Positions 45,167 to 57,243 of a DNA stretch of 64,000 nucleotides are shown piece after piece. The translations under genes and the position numbers were made by a program. Where the stretch lies: the NCBI GenBank assembly GCA_030549205.1, contig JAUKTV010000010.1, forward strand, positions 1,178,001 to 1,242,000. Reading direction: 5' to 3'. The notes under the pieces are model-generated. The model was given only the letters and a program-made list of their open reading frames with translations. It did no database searches and had not been told where the DNA came from. How positions within the stretch are numbered: the first letter of the stretch is position 1; the number at the start of each line of letters is the position of its first letter. Source of the DNA: Apiosordaria backusii (lineage: Eukaryota > Ascomycota > Sordariomycetes > Sordariales > Lasiosphaeriaceae).

Positions 45167-46102
45167 ATGGCCACCAACCTCGCCAACGGCATTTCCTCCA
45201 TCAGCGATGACTTCACCGTCAAAGCCGGCCTCGCCCAGATGCTCAAGGGCGGCGTCATCATGGACGTCACCAACGTCGAGCAGGCCCGCATCGCCGAGGA
45301 GGCCGGCGCCGTCGCCGTCATGGCCCTCGAGCGCATCCCCTCCGACATCCGCAAGGTCGGCGGCGTCGCCCGCATGTCCAACCCGGAGATGATCAAGGAG
45401 ATCCAGGCCGCAGTCACCATCCCCGTCATGGCCAAGGCCCGCATCGGCCACATTGTCGAGTGCCAGATCCTCGAGGCGCTCGGCGTTGACTACGTCGACG
45501 AGAGCGAGGTGCTCACCCCTGCTGATGACCAGTATCACGTTCAAAAGACCGACTTCAAGGTTCCCTTTGTTTGCGGGTGCAGGAACTTGGGTGAGGCGCT
45601 CAGGAGAATCAAGGAGGGCGCGGCGTTTATCCGCACCAAGGGCGAGGCTGGCACTGGTGATGTTGTTGAGGCTGTCAAGCACATCCGGACGGTGAATGCT
45701 GAGATTGCCCAGGCGAAGGCGGCTCTTGCTTCTGAGGGCGAGTTGGGCATTGCCAAGTTGGCGAGGGAGATTGGGGCCGATCCTGTCTTGTTGAAGCACA
45801 CTGCTGAGTTGGGGAGGTTGCCTGTGGTCAACTTTGCTGCCGGTGGTGTGGCTACTCCAGCTGATGCTGCGCTCATGATGCAGCTGGGCTGCGATGGCGT
45901 GTTTGTCGGCAGTGGCATCTTCAAGGACGCCTTGGACCCTGAGCATGCTACCAAGCGTGCCAGGGCTATCGTCAAGGCTGTCGCCAACTGGACGGATAAG
46001 AGGGCGCTTATCGAGGCCAGCATTGAGCACGGCACTGCTATGAAGGGCATTAGCAACGCTGGCCTCAAGGAGGAGGAGAAGCTGGCTGGCAGAGGCTGGT
46101 AA
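45167..46102 (+). CDS. pdx-1: Pyridoxal 5'-phosphate synthase, synthase subunit (Pdx1/PdxS/SNZ)
   Basis: Single-exon ORF of 311 residues with the start in a good context (CACAATGGCC). The family pattern is complete: [30 protein letters not shown] (Lys90), [11 protein letters not shown] phosphate loop (about 145-160), [14 protein letters not shown] and [12 protein letters not shown]. It forms a (beta/alpha)8 barrel, built as a dodecamer in relatives. The enzyme makes PLP directly from ribose 5-phosphate, glyceraldehyde 3-phosphate and ammonia supplied by Pdx2. Very strong codon bias (C-ending codons) fits high expression. It is divergent from its partner pdx-2. The long antisense ORF over it is a codon-bias shadow. 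Confidence 0.98.
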   Translation: MATNLANGISSISDDFTVKAGLAQMLKGGVIMDVTNVEQARIAEEAGAVAVMALERIPSDIRKVGGVARMSNPEMIKEIQAAVTIPVMAKARIGHIVECQILEALGVDYVDESEVLTPADDQYHVQKTDFKVPFVCGCRNLGEALRRIKEGAAFIRTKGEAGTGDVVEAVKHIRTVNAEIAQAKAALASEGELGIAKLAREIGADPVLLKHTAELGRLPVVNFAAGGVATPADAALMMQLGCDGVFVGSGIFKDALDPEHATKRARAIVKAVANWTDKRALIEASIEHGTAMKGISNAGLKEEEKLAGRGW

Positions 46103-47224
46103 AGCGGGGTGGATTGCTCAATAGCACCAGATATCCTGGGTTTCTTTTTGGTATTTTCTTTGGGATGGAAAAAGCGAGAAGAGCATCTTGAGTCGAGTCT
46201 CAACACTTATCGGCGCGTGTCGTGAAATGGGTGGCATTCTGGTTTTTGGCATGATATAACGAGGGTTCAAGGTTTCTCCTAGCTAGCATCAATGGAGCAT
46301 GAATCAACTCTACCTTATGACTTTTGATGTGACTGTGCTTCATATTGACAGGAACTTGTTTAATGGGGAGTTGTATCAGCCTATTGGACTCAAAATCCTT
46401 GCTACTATCGTCATAACCGTGACAGATTGCCGGGTTAAAAAGGTAGACGGCAGCGTGCTCTGTGTATTTGGCCATTTGATTGTCCCGGGTTCCTTTTGTT
46501 GTAATTTTATCGTGTATTTAATATTCCTATGACTACTCCTATCGCAGAAAGCACTAGATGACAGCTACGGCTTTTAATGACTAATCCCCTTTCTCTTCAT
46601 GCTTGATTGCCCAAAATTCTGCAAGCTACTAAGATGACCCATGTTCGAGAAGACAGAAGACCTCAAATCATCCTCAGATAATTCCAGGACTTCAAAGACA
46701 GGCCGCTCGAGAGACAAAGCAGATGACCTATAAGACGTCAGCTCCAGACACGGTTCCAGCACCAGTTCAAGCACCAGTTCCCTGAACTACCTGATCTCCA
46801 GCTAGGTAGATGACGAAGGCAGGAAAGAAACCTCAAATACCTAATTCTAAAGCCGCCCACAACAATATTGTCACATTATTCGGTCCTAAAAATGCCTCAA
46901 CACCCCGACTTCTATCCTTTTCACTTCGAAGACAAGCAAAGTGCCCACCGTACAGTAGAGAGATAAGTGATGCGATACCTCAGCCCGTTCTGGATAAAGT
47001 GATTGGTATTGCAAATGTTGAGCAGAGCTCAAGACACAGTTAACAGACCGCGCGGGATAATCAATAGACCTCCAAAGATAACCCATAGGCCTTTTAAGAT
47101 AGCTAATAGGCCTTGAAGATGTTTGAAGATACATGCAAAGGTGATGGGTACGCCTATATCTAGTAGTCTTGTGTAGTAGATGTGTAAGTAGTGGTGTCAA
47201 TTCTTTGTCCAGGACATGCTTCGG

Positions 47225-47270
47225 TAAGGTAGGTAGGTAGGTACCTAAGGTACATACCTAGGTACCCATC
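47225..47270. repeat. Palindromic GGTACCTACC-type repeat
   Basis: Overlapping AGGTAGGTAGGTAGGTACCT, AAGGTACAT and ACCTAGGTACC make nested short palindromes. Related strings occur again near 47850-47870. Confidence 0.55.
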
Positions 47271-48675
47271 TATACATTTCTGCATTCAGTCCGACCGTGA
47301 AAGGCATTAAGCAAAGCCTCTTCGCTAATGATGTATCGCAAACCTAGCCGATGTAGAAGAACAGACATTGGATACGCGTGCTTCGGGGGCATTTACCCAT
47401 TGAATGCTCTCAACTCTCTTCTCCCAGAATCCGCAACATCTCATCACGCCGGGACGGCATTCCTTGCACTACCTGTTCCATTTTTGAAGAACCCGACACC
47501 CATGATTACCACCACCATTATTGATAACCCGGGGACGGTGATAGATAGTCACCGTCGTCTTCCATACCTGCATCAGCCGCAGCAACTCGTTTTTTGTTAG
47601 GAGATTGACTGCTGACAACGGTTTGTCTGGGGGTAGTAATATCTATCTGCCCTGTTCTGCCACAGACTAATAGAAGATCTGAGAGCTGCTTAAGCACATA
47701 AACGAGCTTCTAAGGTGGGTAGCAAAGCTCCTACCTCTCTCAACATAGTGCATATGCAGTGGAACGCTAAATCCCTAACAAGTGGGTTGTTTCCAATAAA
47801 AAAGGTGTCTATACCCTTTCGGTGCCGCCGTTAACTAGCATTGTACATCAGAGTCAGGTAGGTATGTACCCATCCTTGGAGAGAGATGCACTATTTTTTA
47901 GCTGGTACTGTGTTCCGTGTCTACCTAATCTAATAAGGTACCAGTCCCCCATTTTGAGACCTACACCGGCTGCCATTCTCATAGCATCGTGGTGAATATA
48001 TCAATGCCTTCGCCGAGTCCTATTAGCAGAGCAAGTCACAGGCGCTAGTCCCTGGGGTTGTTTCTTGAAATGGCGGTAACATGTATTTGTTTGTCGAGGA
48101 AGCATGGGATAAAAATATGCTTCACTGGTTTGTGTGTTTTGTTGGAACATGAAGTCATTCACCTTTACAATAAACGTGATGAAATTTGGGTTGAGACTAG
48201 TATTCAAGAAGAGGGGAAGGATGAGTAACAAGGAGAACAATAGTTGTATACCTTAGGTATGTCTCAAAAAGTGGAAAGAAAAAGTGGAAATAAAGGGGAA
48301 AGGAAAAGACGGCACACACAGTTTCAAAACGGCAGTAAAGGCTACCCTCCACCCTTTGCTGCAGATTCCTTCCACAGAGCCCGCGGATTGGCATCGAATT
48401 GCGGCTCCAAGGTCTTGTATAGGTATGTCTCACAAATCATGCCGAATAAGGGGACGTTAAAACCGCTTGAGGGACTTCTGGTGTTGGGCTTGAGTTTTGT
48501 TGGGGGCGCATAATGCGCCCCAGCCGTAGTTGAGAGGGTGGAGAAAAGGGACTACCCCTACCCTTGTTGGAGCTGGTGCCGTTTGTGTGGGTTGTGATTG
48601 CAGTTCCGGTGCTCGAGCGAGTGAATAGGCGCGTGCTGTTACCTAATAGAGCGGTGAAGTAACAAATCATCTCTT

Positions 48676-48695
48676 TGTACATACATACATACATA
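48676..48695. repeat. TACA microsatellite
   Basis: About five tandem copies of the tetranucleotide TACA/CATA, in non-coding sequence. Confidence 0.6.
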
Positions 48696-48962
48696 AGCAT
48701 GTTTCTCTAGATAATAATACATCATCAACCACGAAAACCTGTCCTTTCAAGGCTCCCATGAAGAAACATGAACCCTTACTAAAGGCCTAATCCATCGCGC
48801 TTCCCAACCGATCCACATGCCATTCATGCCCATCAATGATAGTGGTATTACATCACAACACACAAATCCCTCCAAGACCAAACCCCCAAGACCCTCATGA
48901 TGATCCTACAGCCCCAATCGAAAACATACAGCCAGAAACATCCATCCCATTATTACGAGTAT

Positions 48963-50542
48963 TTATCCCATTGACCTCGCGATGACCTCAGGCCCCAACG
49001 AAGCCTGCGTACTCACAGACGCTGCATCCCCCTTCGCATACGGCCTGCTCACCGGCCTCAGATGATCCGACAAGTCCTCAATTACACTCCCTCTCGTACC
49101 ATGATTGATGGATGCCAGCTCCCTTTTCACGTTCTCTTGCGCCTCAGCCGCGGTCGATTTCCTGGGTTTGTGGTGCTGATGTGTCTGCGCTTCGACATCG
49201 ATGTCCCTCAATGCCACATCCTCTATTACATCATCGTTCTTGTTGTTGTTGTTATTGTTATTGTCGTTTCTCCCTTGGCCGCTATTCTCCGCAACAACCT
49301 CCAGCCAGTCCCCGGCCCCCGGTCGTATCGGCATCGGTTGATTCCTCAGTGGCTTCGACCCAATCGTCAGCTGTGCTCCTCCATTGCTGCCCGCTCCATC
49401 GCTTGGCTCCGCTGGATTTTCTCCTGATCGGGGCTCGAGTAAGTTGGGGAAGAAGTGCGTGACGAGAGGCTTGAGGGTCATGGCGCAGGCGACGACGATG
49501 GACGTCTGGATTTCGAGCACTGTCCAATGATTCACGATGGAGTTGTTGTAGGTCGTGTCCAAGTCTGTGCTTCTCTTCAGTTGGATGACAACGATGAGGC
49601 GGGTGACGGAGACGACGCAGACGCTGAGAATATTGTGTTAGTCGCGGTGCTGAGAGATTTCTGGCAGGATGAAAACTTACAAGAAGCCAACTGCGAAGAC
49701 GGCAACCACAGCGATCTTTTGTCGGCGAGGGAGCTTCAACGGGATGATGCTTGGAATTGGAAGGAGAAATATTAAGAGGTCTGTCACAAGGCCCAAACTA
49801 GAACACAAGGCGTTATTAGTCTCAAATAAGCAACAACGGGAATGTAAAGAGGGAGGTCCTACGCCGTGTTAACCCACCAAACAGCCTCTGGGTGGCAATA
49901 GCTTGCTTTGACTTCGGGGTTCCAAACTGATTGAAGGGGAATACAAAAGGTGAGTGTGATGGCGAGCGCGCATAAGCCATGGATAATAGTGAAAATGAGC
50001 ATAGCCCACGAACACTTTTTCGCCCACTCATACGTGAAAATGTTCACGAAAATCGTGCAGATAGACATCTTGCTGAATGCAAGCGAGAAGGAATAGAAGA
50101 GTAACGAAAAGTACCATAGCTAAGGACCAAAATGAGCTTTTCAATCGTTACAATGGGGAGGAGGTGACATACCTTGCCCATGATCAGAAAGTTGGGAGGC
50201 GGAATATCCCAAATGTGTTTTCCCACTCCATAATGGACCTCAAGTGTCATTGAAGTGCACATAGCTCCCGATGTGATCTAGTGGAGTGTCAGAGGGCATC
50301 GATTATCAAAGGACAACGGCATCATCTCTGAGACTTACAAGGGAGAAGAGGATGAGCCAATCTGTAGCCCCAAGCACACGTACAATGTGGATGCGTGTCC
50401 AGAATCTCATCCCGACAAAGATGACGGCGAACGAAAAGGTAATCCAGATCACAGCCAGGATCGAGGGTCCTCGAGAGTCATGAGGCAGATCCTCCCATGC
50501 AGGCCCATCAAGGGCGCTGAATGGGAATTCATCTTCGCCCAT
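48963..50542 (-). CDS. Fungal rhodopsin-domain integral membrane protein
   Basis: Five minus-strand exons: 50339-50542, 50173-50277, 49863-50119, 49681-49797 and 48963-49623, all in phase; 447 residues. Six to seven hydrophobic helices are seen. The second begins LVRVLGATDW-type, and a middle stretch (WYFSLLFYSFSLAFSKMSI, then CSWAMLIFTIIHGLCALA) is followed by a conserved WNPEVKASYCHPEAVWWV loop and LLIFLLPIPSIIPLKL. This is the pattern of the 'fungal rhodopsin domain' membrane proteins, a large ascomycete family related to the PTH11-type putative receptors; no CFEM domain is present. The C-terminal 200 residues are hydrophilic and low-complexity, with an Asn-rich run near the middle (encoded around 49240). 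A sensing role is inferred from the family only. Confidence 0.88.
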
Positions 50543-52398
50543 CGGGTCGTTGGAAAGGTCGTTGCGTAAGTCGAAGTGCTGACATGCCTATAAGCACAAA
50601 CACGGCGATAACAGCGTTTGTTCAACAAGAGCTGTTGGTCATGATCACTGAAGTATCATGGACTCGGCAAGAGGATGGAAGGCGAGGCCGGGCCTAAGAA
50701 CTTGGCCCTCCAAGAGAGCGTGGATGGATCCTGTCGTCTTTAAGAATGCTCCTCGCAACTTGGAATCAGGGATATGGACTCAGCAGCTTGGCCTAACAGA
50801 TCCCCGCGACCCCGTCGCCCCATATCGTTGGTGCAGACTATGGACTTCAGGGGCTTAGTGCGGTTCAGGGGTACATAACAGCCGGGAACTTTCTTTGGTC
50901 CGATCGGTGGCAGACCTTCATGCTGTCTCTCGGGGATCTGGGGAAGTGGGACAAGTCAAGGCCTTCATCAGTCAAGCGGCTCATAGCGCAATGCATGTTG
51001 GGATGAAGCTGGTAGGGCAGCTTTTTCGTTTTGTGCGCTGCCTGACAACTGGGAAAAGATCGCAGTGTGTCAGTTTGTTAGCGCGGAACTTCTCCCACTT
51101 TTTCTGGCCAATTGATCAAGCAGGATTAAGGTGTAAGACGAGTACTCTGGAGCACCCAGGTAAAGAAATGGAGCAGGTTTTCCACTCTTCCACCTTTAAA
51201 TCCACACTTTACTTTACAAAATCCACACCTCCCAGAATAGAATTCAGACTTCGAAATAATCCTCCTTGATGGATTGGCTAGAAAGTGGGCAAGTCACGAG
51301 CTAACAAACTTTCAGGGTATGAAGTGTTGTACATCACCCGTTAGCGTCATATTCTGGGTTGACGACAGAACTTGGCACTGCCACAGTGCTGATAGGTTTC
51401 TATCCTAGCGGTGAGCTCATTACTGGTGTCATTGCTAGTGACTAGCAACCAACAAAATGAGGCGAGACCAGCAACATTCTAGATTCTGAAAAGCGGTGGA
51501 CAAGAGATCAGAGGATCGGCAGCTCTGCATTCTGAAACCCGGCTTTCGCATGTGGTTGCAAAAATATGGTGGCATTCTTGGCTGCGTCAATCCAGTTCAT
51601 GCGATTTGGTGATATTGATGCTCGGCTTGGAGCGGCAACAGCATCGAGCAGAGGTGGGATGGTCGGAGGTGATGTGGGCTAAAGAGTAATAAACGAGCGT
51701 CATCATCTCGTGTATCCATATCCGTTGCCAATTCTTGCGCAAGATATCTTTTTTTACCCAAGTTTTTATCGGGCTGAAATCGATACCTATCAAACAATTC
51801 TGCGCAGAGCGGGGGACGAATTACGGAGCCACAACCCAACCAGGTTAAAGCGCCGAGCAACAAGCTTTTGGGCTCTTGGGAAAGCGACGATCACACCTGG
51901 TTTGTTTTTGGGACAGTCACAGAGTCGATCCATCTGAGGGGCAGAAGAGGCGGCAAACTGAAGCTATTCACATAATCATCAAACAAGGTCCGATGGTGTA
52001 GTTGGTTATCATAGACGTCAGTCGAACACACTGAAGGTCTCCAGTTCAAGCCTGGATCGGATCAAATTTGAAACAAATCGCACATGTGATCTTATCTTTT
52101 TTTCACCACTGTAACCCTAACCTGGTGATCCTTGGCGATCCTTGGCGATCCACTTCAATGCCAAGACGTGTTGCCTGCCGGGACGGGTTGGCCCAAGTTG
52201 TGCCCCACCAAAATTTCCAACGGCGCGGGGCAGCTGTTTGACGCATTGAGCCTTCAGATCAGATGTATCAAGTTCCCTCTCCTGCAACCTCTCACCATCA
52301 ACATCAGCTCTTTAAACCAAGACACCATACTTTTTGCCGCCAGATTTTCCCAGAAGTATCGCCTGAACTCTCTGAGATCAACAGACATTTCACCCACC
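50543..52398. other. Intergenic with a tRNA-like sequence
   Basis: 1.86 kb between two divergent genes. Apart from the tRNA-Val-like sequence at 51987-52064 no gene was recognised. Confidence 0.5.
51987..52064 (+). tRNA. tRNA-Val(AAC)-like sequence with aberrant anticodon arm
   Basis: The acceptor stem (GGTCCGA with TCGGATC, one G-T pair), the D-arm (GGTGTAGTTGGTTATCAT), the T arm (TCCAG-TTCAAGC-CTGGA) and the 3' A are recognisable, and the Val anticodon AAC sits in loop CGAACAC of a TCAGT/ACTGA stem. Two features are abnormal: position 33 is G instead of the near-universal T, and four extra bases lie between the D arm and the anticodon stem. It may be a decayed tRNA gene. Downstream T-run terminator is only at about 52098. 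Confidence 0.6.
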
Positions 52399-53479
52399 AT
52401 GTCCGCCACACCCTTCGACGAAGACGACGACCCTGTCATCGCCGAGTACAATGTCTTCGTCAAGCCCCCTCTGCCTGCGAACCGCAAGCTCGTAGTCCTC
52501 CAGTTCTTTAACAAGACTGCCACCGACCCTTCCACACTCCGCATCCCACAAGTCATCGGCATGCGCCACAAGCCCGAGTCCGGGTTCTACGAAGTGGACT
52601 GTCCCATGGACATCAACACCGCCTACGATCGCAACAAGGGCGTAGAGATGGGCACCGCCCTCGCCAAATCCCTGGAGGCGAAGAAGGGAGGTACCCACGG
52701 CCTAGCTGGTGGTTTCAGCTCTACTGGCCCAGCCGCAACCGCAGCGAACAGGAGCCGGAGGGCAGCCGCTGCAGACGAAGAGCAACCTCAAATGTCCTTT
52801 GAAGAAGCTCAGAAGAAGAACATGGTGTTGAAGACGCAAACACTCAGTGGACATCGCATTGCCAACGAAAACGTCCCCCACAGTTATGTAGGCGTCTTTA
52901 AGGGCAGTAAGTTCACCTCCTCTCCTCTCCCCATCTTCTCACCACCCCGGCGACGCACCAAACTGACACCTCTCTCCCCTCCCAGATAACATCCACCTAA
53001 CTCCCTTCACCGACACCGTCAACCTCCGCCCCTTCCAACCCCACCTCGACGCCGCCACCGAGCAAGAACGCCTCAACCGCCCCAACCCAAACGCACCCCA
53101 AGACCAAGCACCCGGTGCCCGCGCCCCCGGCCGCGCGATCCAGATGTCTCTCAAGTCCGCTATGGACGGCGTAGCAACCGATACAATGGCCGATCGAACC
53201 CACAAGGTCCAGTTGGAGAAGTGGCAGCACTTGGATTACATGCCTGACGACACGAATGGTGCCTGGCAGGCCTACAGGGAGAATCTACTGTTGGTCCCAA
53301 CGCAAGATCTCGAAAAGCCAAAAGAGGAAAGCAAAGAGGATGCCAAAGGGAAAACAAAAGAGGTGGCGGATGAGAGGGATAAGATTTGCGCCATGCCGGA
53401 TTTGGTGGACAAGGTTGCGCATTTGAGGACTGATTGGGATGAGGAGAAGTATATCAAGATTATTACTGAGAAGTGGTAG
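52399..53479 (+). CDS. RNA polymerase III subunit RPC5/C37-like
   Basis: Two exons, 52399-52906 and 52986-53479, with a 79-bp phase-1 intron; 333 residues. The start is the ATG that gives the conserved opening FDEDDDPVIAEYNVFVKPPL followed by LVVLQFFNKTATDP; upstream in-frame ATGs exist but their sequence is not family-like. The N-terminal beta-rich region (Sin-like/RPC5 family), TLSGHRIANENVPHSYVGVFK, and HLTPFTDTVNLRPFQPHLD after the intron match the Pol III C37/RPC5 subunit. This subunit, with C53, sits in the TFIIF-like subcomplex involved in promoter opening and termination. The central part (about 105-150) is low-complexity. Proposed function is nuclear, in tRNA and 5S rRNA synthesis. 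Confidence 0.88.
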
Positions 53480-54670
53480 TTATGTGGGATGGTAGATAGG
53501 TGGGAGTATGGATAAATTTTTGTAATTGGGTTAAAATGGAGTTTAAAAGGCGTTTTTGGTTGTGGTTAGAGATGTGAAGATATAGAGGGAAGGTTTTACT
53601 TGGAGAAAGTATAGTTGATACCCCCCTTACTACGAGGAAGTAGAGCCCAGTGGTTGTTATTGGGAGTTTAATGCTGAGCAATAAACTGGGCTTACAAATA
53701 TTCTCATGGAGATGTTCGATCACACCCTCAGACGATGGCAACATCTATATTTTTTAAACAAATAGCAAGGGGGGATCTTTGGGTCTCTACGCCATATCTG
53801 CTATCTGCTTCAGTATATCAATAAGATGAAATATCAGCTTTCACCCAGGTTGCATAGAATCGGGAAACCGTCACTGGGACGCCGTATGTAGATATACTGG
53901 TGATATACTGTGAGCCAGCTTGTCAGTAGCAGGTTGAGATATGGCGAGTGGTGCAACTAGTGATAGCTGAATGGACTGCCTCGAAAATACTAACCACTGT
54001 TTATTAACCACTGTTGCCTTAATCATCGGTTAGACCGCAATTTTTGTTTCTGGGCTGGAGTCCATGGAATTGACATAAAAACAACAGCCTTGGAGGGATT
54101 GGGTGGTCTTCCGGATATCACAGTTCAAGAGGTCATGTCGGTTTAAGGAATTGATGTCTACCTTCACCCTCGTATGATAGGCGCGATGCTGCCGTCTTAA
54201 TGTTTTCATACAAAGCCCCATTCATATCATCTCAAAAAGGTGCTGCGCGAAAATAAACCAATAATTCTCCTATGGCTATGCTCCTAGTTTTTGATAATCA
54301 CACACCACTTCCACACTAGCCTTTCCTGACTCTCCCTATAAAAATGCCCGCCATTTTCCACCATCCTTCTTGCTGGGTATCATTGCCAGTTACAGCAGCT
54401 TTCCGTATAATACTGTTTTGCTGAATGATGCCCTGCCAGTATAGAACCTGCCATGCTTTGTGCGCTCCGCTTCATGATGCATCGAAATATTTGTATGATC
54501 ACGACGAAAAAAATCCCGGATAAACATTCCCTCCCACTTCTCCTCGATCTTAGATTCTTCTGCCCCAGGGAGTGCACGCATCCCGCCAAACTTAGTATAG
54601 TACGCAACAGCGACTCAACCAAAAATCCCAAATGTCAGTTACGAGCACCACGATAACATCGTGTCATTAA
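53480..54670. other. Convergent intergenic
   Basis: 3' flanks of the Pol III subunit gene and of PAT1; no gene recognised. A short direct repeat, ACTAACCACTGTTTATTAACCACTGTT-like, lies near 53990. Confidence 0.5.
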
Positions 54671-57243
54671 TTACTGCAGCAGCTCCACATCCAAGCCAAT
54701 ACTGCGCATGAAAAGGTTGACGTTCTGGAGGCGTTGGGCACCCAAGTCTGCAGGTAGCGTCTTTGAAAGAGCGACCGTGTCCATGACGCGGTCCTTGACA
54801 GCAAGGACAAGCCTCTGCTGCTGTTCCGGGCTCGCCCCTATGCCGAGGGCCGCAAGCAGTTGCCATACATAAATGTCATCACTGGTGTTGACGGTACCAG
54901 GGAACATATAAGGAAGCGTAGGTTCAAGGCGGTCAAAAAAGTCCGTGTGGCACAAATCCCTGATAAATGTTAGCTATTGTCGCTCTCGTTTATCTCATAC
55001 ATATCAACCTACCAAGCCCGCCAGGATGGATGGGTGCTCCCAACATTAACCTTGATAATTTCAGCGCGACTCAGGATCATGGTGATCATCGAAGCTCCAA
55101 TGCGGCTCTTGGCAATAATATCCAGCCTCTGCTTAGAGAGAATGGAGAGCAGACCCGCCACGATGTCCAGATCGAGCTCGTTGAGGAAGTTAAACAACGT
55201 GTTCATGACGGCATTGGAGAAAACATGAATGTTCTCACGCATCGCAGCCGTCAGCTGGACAGCGGCAGACGTCACCTGGGCGTTGACAACAACATCCAGC
55301 TTATCAAGATTGACGATCACCAAGGTGAGGATGGTGGTGCGTTGCTCCTGGGTGAGGTGACGGAAGATCCTGTTCATCGCCTTCATGCCCTTGTTGTACG
55401 AGAGGAGCGCAACAAAGGGATGAGGGTGGCCCTCGCGGGTTTCATCGTAAACCCGCAGCGCAGACCACAGCTCCTGGTTAAGTGCCTGGGCTTCGTTGCT
55501 CCAACGCATTCCCCGCTGATGTCCTTCAACATCGGCATCGCTAGTGGGAGCAGGGGGGAGCACGCGGTCGTGATCTTCCATCTTCATGAGAATGGTGTAG
55601 ATGCGCTCAATGGTACGCAGGTCACTCTTGCGATCGCCACCGGTGACGGCCTTGTGGGCGCTGGTGGGACGGTTGGCATCATCGGTGCTCTCGATGCGCT
55701 TGATATTGAGCAGAGGTTTGGGTGTCTTGGCGTTGCTGAACGAGATCTTACCGAGACTGCCTTCAATCACGAGCTGCTTGTTCTTGGGCTTATTTTTGGC
55801 AGCTTCAACGGCTCGCTGAACTTGTTGCTCCATGCGTTGCATATGATTTTCGGGGCCGCGGTGTCGACGCATGTGGCCCGACCTATTGCCGGTCTGGAAG
55901 AGATAGGTCTGCGCAAAGTTATTCAGTGGCTGGTTAGGGTGTTGCCGCTGACCACCCTGGAGCGAGCTATGAACCTGGTAGTAGAAATCTTCGGCAAGCG
56001 ATTCGTCGGTCCCGTGCTCATTCGGGTTGCCAGTGGCGGCGACAAGCTGCTGAAGCTGAATGCGTGTCACAAAGCTTTTGTCCTGGGGTGTCATGACACC
56101 GTTATCACGAGACATGAGGAAGATCTTGTGGTTCCGCTTAGCGCGATTGGCCTCCTGTTCCATATACGCGGCCTTTTGCTCTTCGGTAAGCTGAGACACC
56201 TGCGATGGATGCGTGATGATATTGGGCTGTCTCCCAAAAGAACCCTGGTGCTTATGACTAGGCTGGGTTGGCGGAGCGGTAGGACCTGGAACGGGAGGCG
56301 TGGAATGCTGATACATGCTCATTCTAGCGGCATCGCCAGAGAGACGATTCGGATTCTGCAATATTTGTGTTGGCTGCGCAGAGGTCGCTGACGACTGCCG
56401 CTGATGAACGGTAGGTTGGGCAGGGGGCTGGGGCGAAGGGGCCTGGTTCGACTGCGGTCTCTGCAGTATGTGAACCGGAAGGGTTTGTCTCGCATGGTCT
56501 ACTGGAGGGTTGAACTGTTGCTGAGCCGGTTGTGCAAATTGAATGGCCGGGTCATATGGTATCTGGGAAGGGCCTTGAGGATGAGGCACCGGAGAAGGTG
56601 TAGCAGCTTGGGCAGCCTTGGCCTGAGCCCTCATTTGAGCCTCAACTTCCTCCAAGCTCAAAATTTTGCGACCGGGCAAGGAACTGGACGGGGCGGCTGG
56701 CTGGGGCGCAGGAGGAGCAGGCTGCGCTGGCTTCTTCGGTGCCACTCCCCAGAGGGAGGCATCGACCTGCAACTCGGGAACCGGCTCATTGCTGTACTTG
56801 TCACCCCCGTACTTCTCGTAGCCGGTGCGATAGTGACCCTGAGATGTATAGCCATACGACGATGCGCTTGTAAGGGATGGTTGACCGAAAGACCTCTGCT
56901 GGGCAGGCTGGGCTGTAGGTTGGCTGGACCGAGCCGGCGGCTGCTGACGGCTGAAGAGATAATGTTCCTCCTCAATGGCATTCTGGACCTTGGCAGTTTG
57001 TGAGAAGAAATCAAAGTCCTTCCCAACGGGCGCAGCGGCTATATCACTGGTATCCCCGAATGTATCATCGTTGAATGCGTCCTTGGTTTCTTCGAGCTGG
57101 TCACCAAGCCCGTCGTAGGTGTCTTCAAACTCCAAAGCATCGCCATCATCGTCTCGACCGGAAAGGCCTTGGAAAGGATCGTGGGCTTGGGAAAAGCCGG
57201 TGGCCGCCGGGTTATGGGCGTTATTGAAGCCAAAGAACGACAT
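54671..57243 (-). CDS. PAT1: PAT1 (mRNA decapping/deadenylation-dependent decay factor)
   Basis: Two coding exons, 55013-57243 and 54671-54959, with a 53-bp phase-2 intron; 839 residues. The start at 57243 gives MSFFGFNNAHNP, the typical opening of PAT1 proteins. The N-terminal half is acidic then Pro/Gln-rich and disordered (with VPELQVDASLWGV and other short linear motifs), and the C-terminal third (from about residue 500) is the helical PAT1 C-domain. PAT1 links the Lsm1-7 ring, Dcp2 and Dhh1 to activate 5' decapping after deadenylation in P-bodies. A likely 5' UTR intron of 329 bp (57293-57621, donor GTAAGT, branch GCTAAC) precedes the start. A 16-codon upstream ORF starting at 57669 would end at that splice junction. 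Long ORFs on the opposite strand are shadows. Confidence 0.92.

Larger units (their letters stand above)
46103..48962. other. Gene-poor intergenic region
   Basis: 2.86 kb with only short ORFs and no recognisable gene. A palindromic cluster of GGTAGGTACCTA-type sequence lies at about 47225-47270, and a TACA microsatellite at about 48676-48695. Nothing suggests an RNA gene. Confidence 0.6.

Noticed and set aside
45122..46030. 302-codon minus-strand ORF over pdx-1
   Set aside because: Antisense shadow of a highly codon-biased gene.
54967..56391. 474-codon plus-strand ORF
   Set aside because: Lies antisense to PAT1; composition is the shadow of a biased coding strand and no domain is seen.
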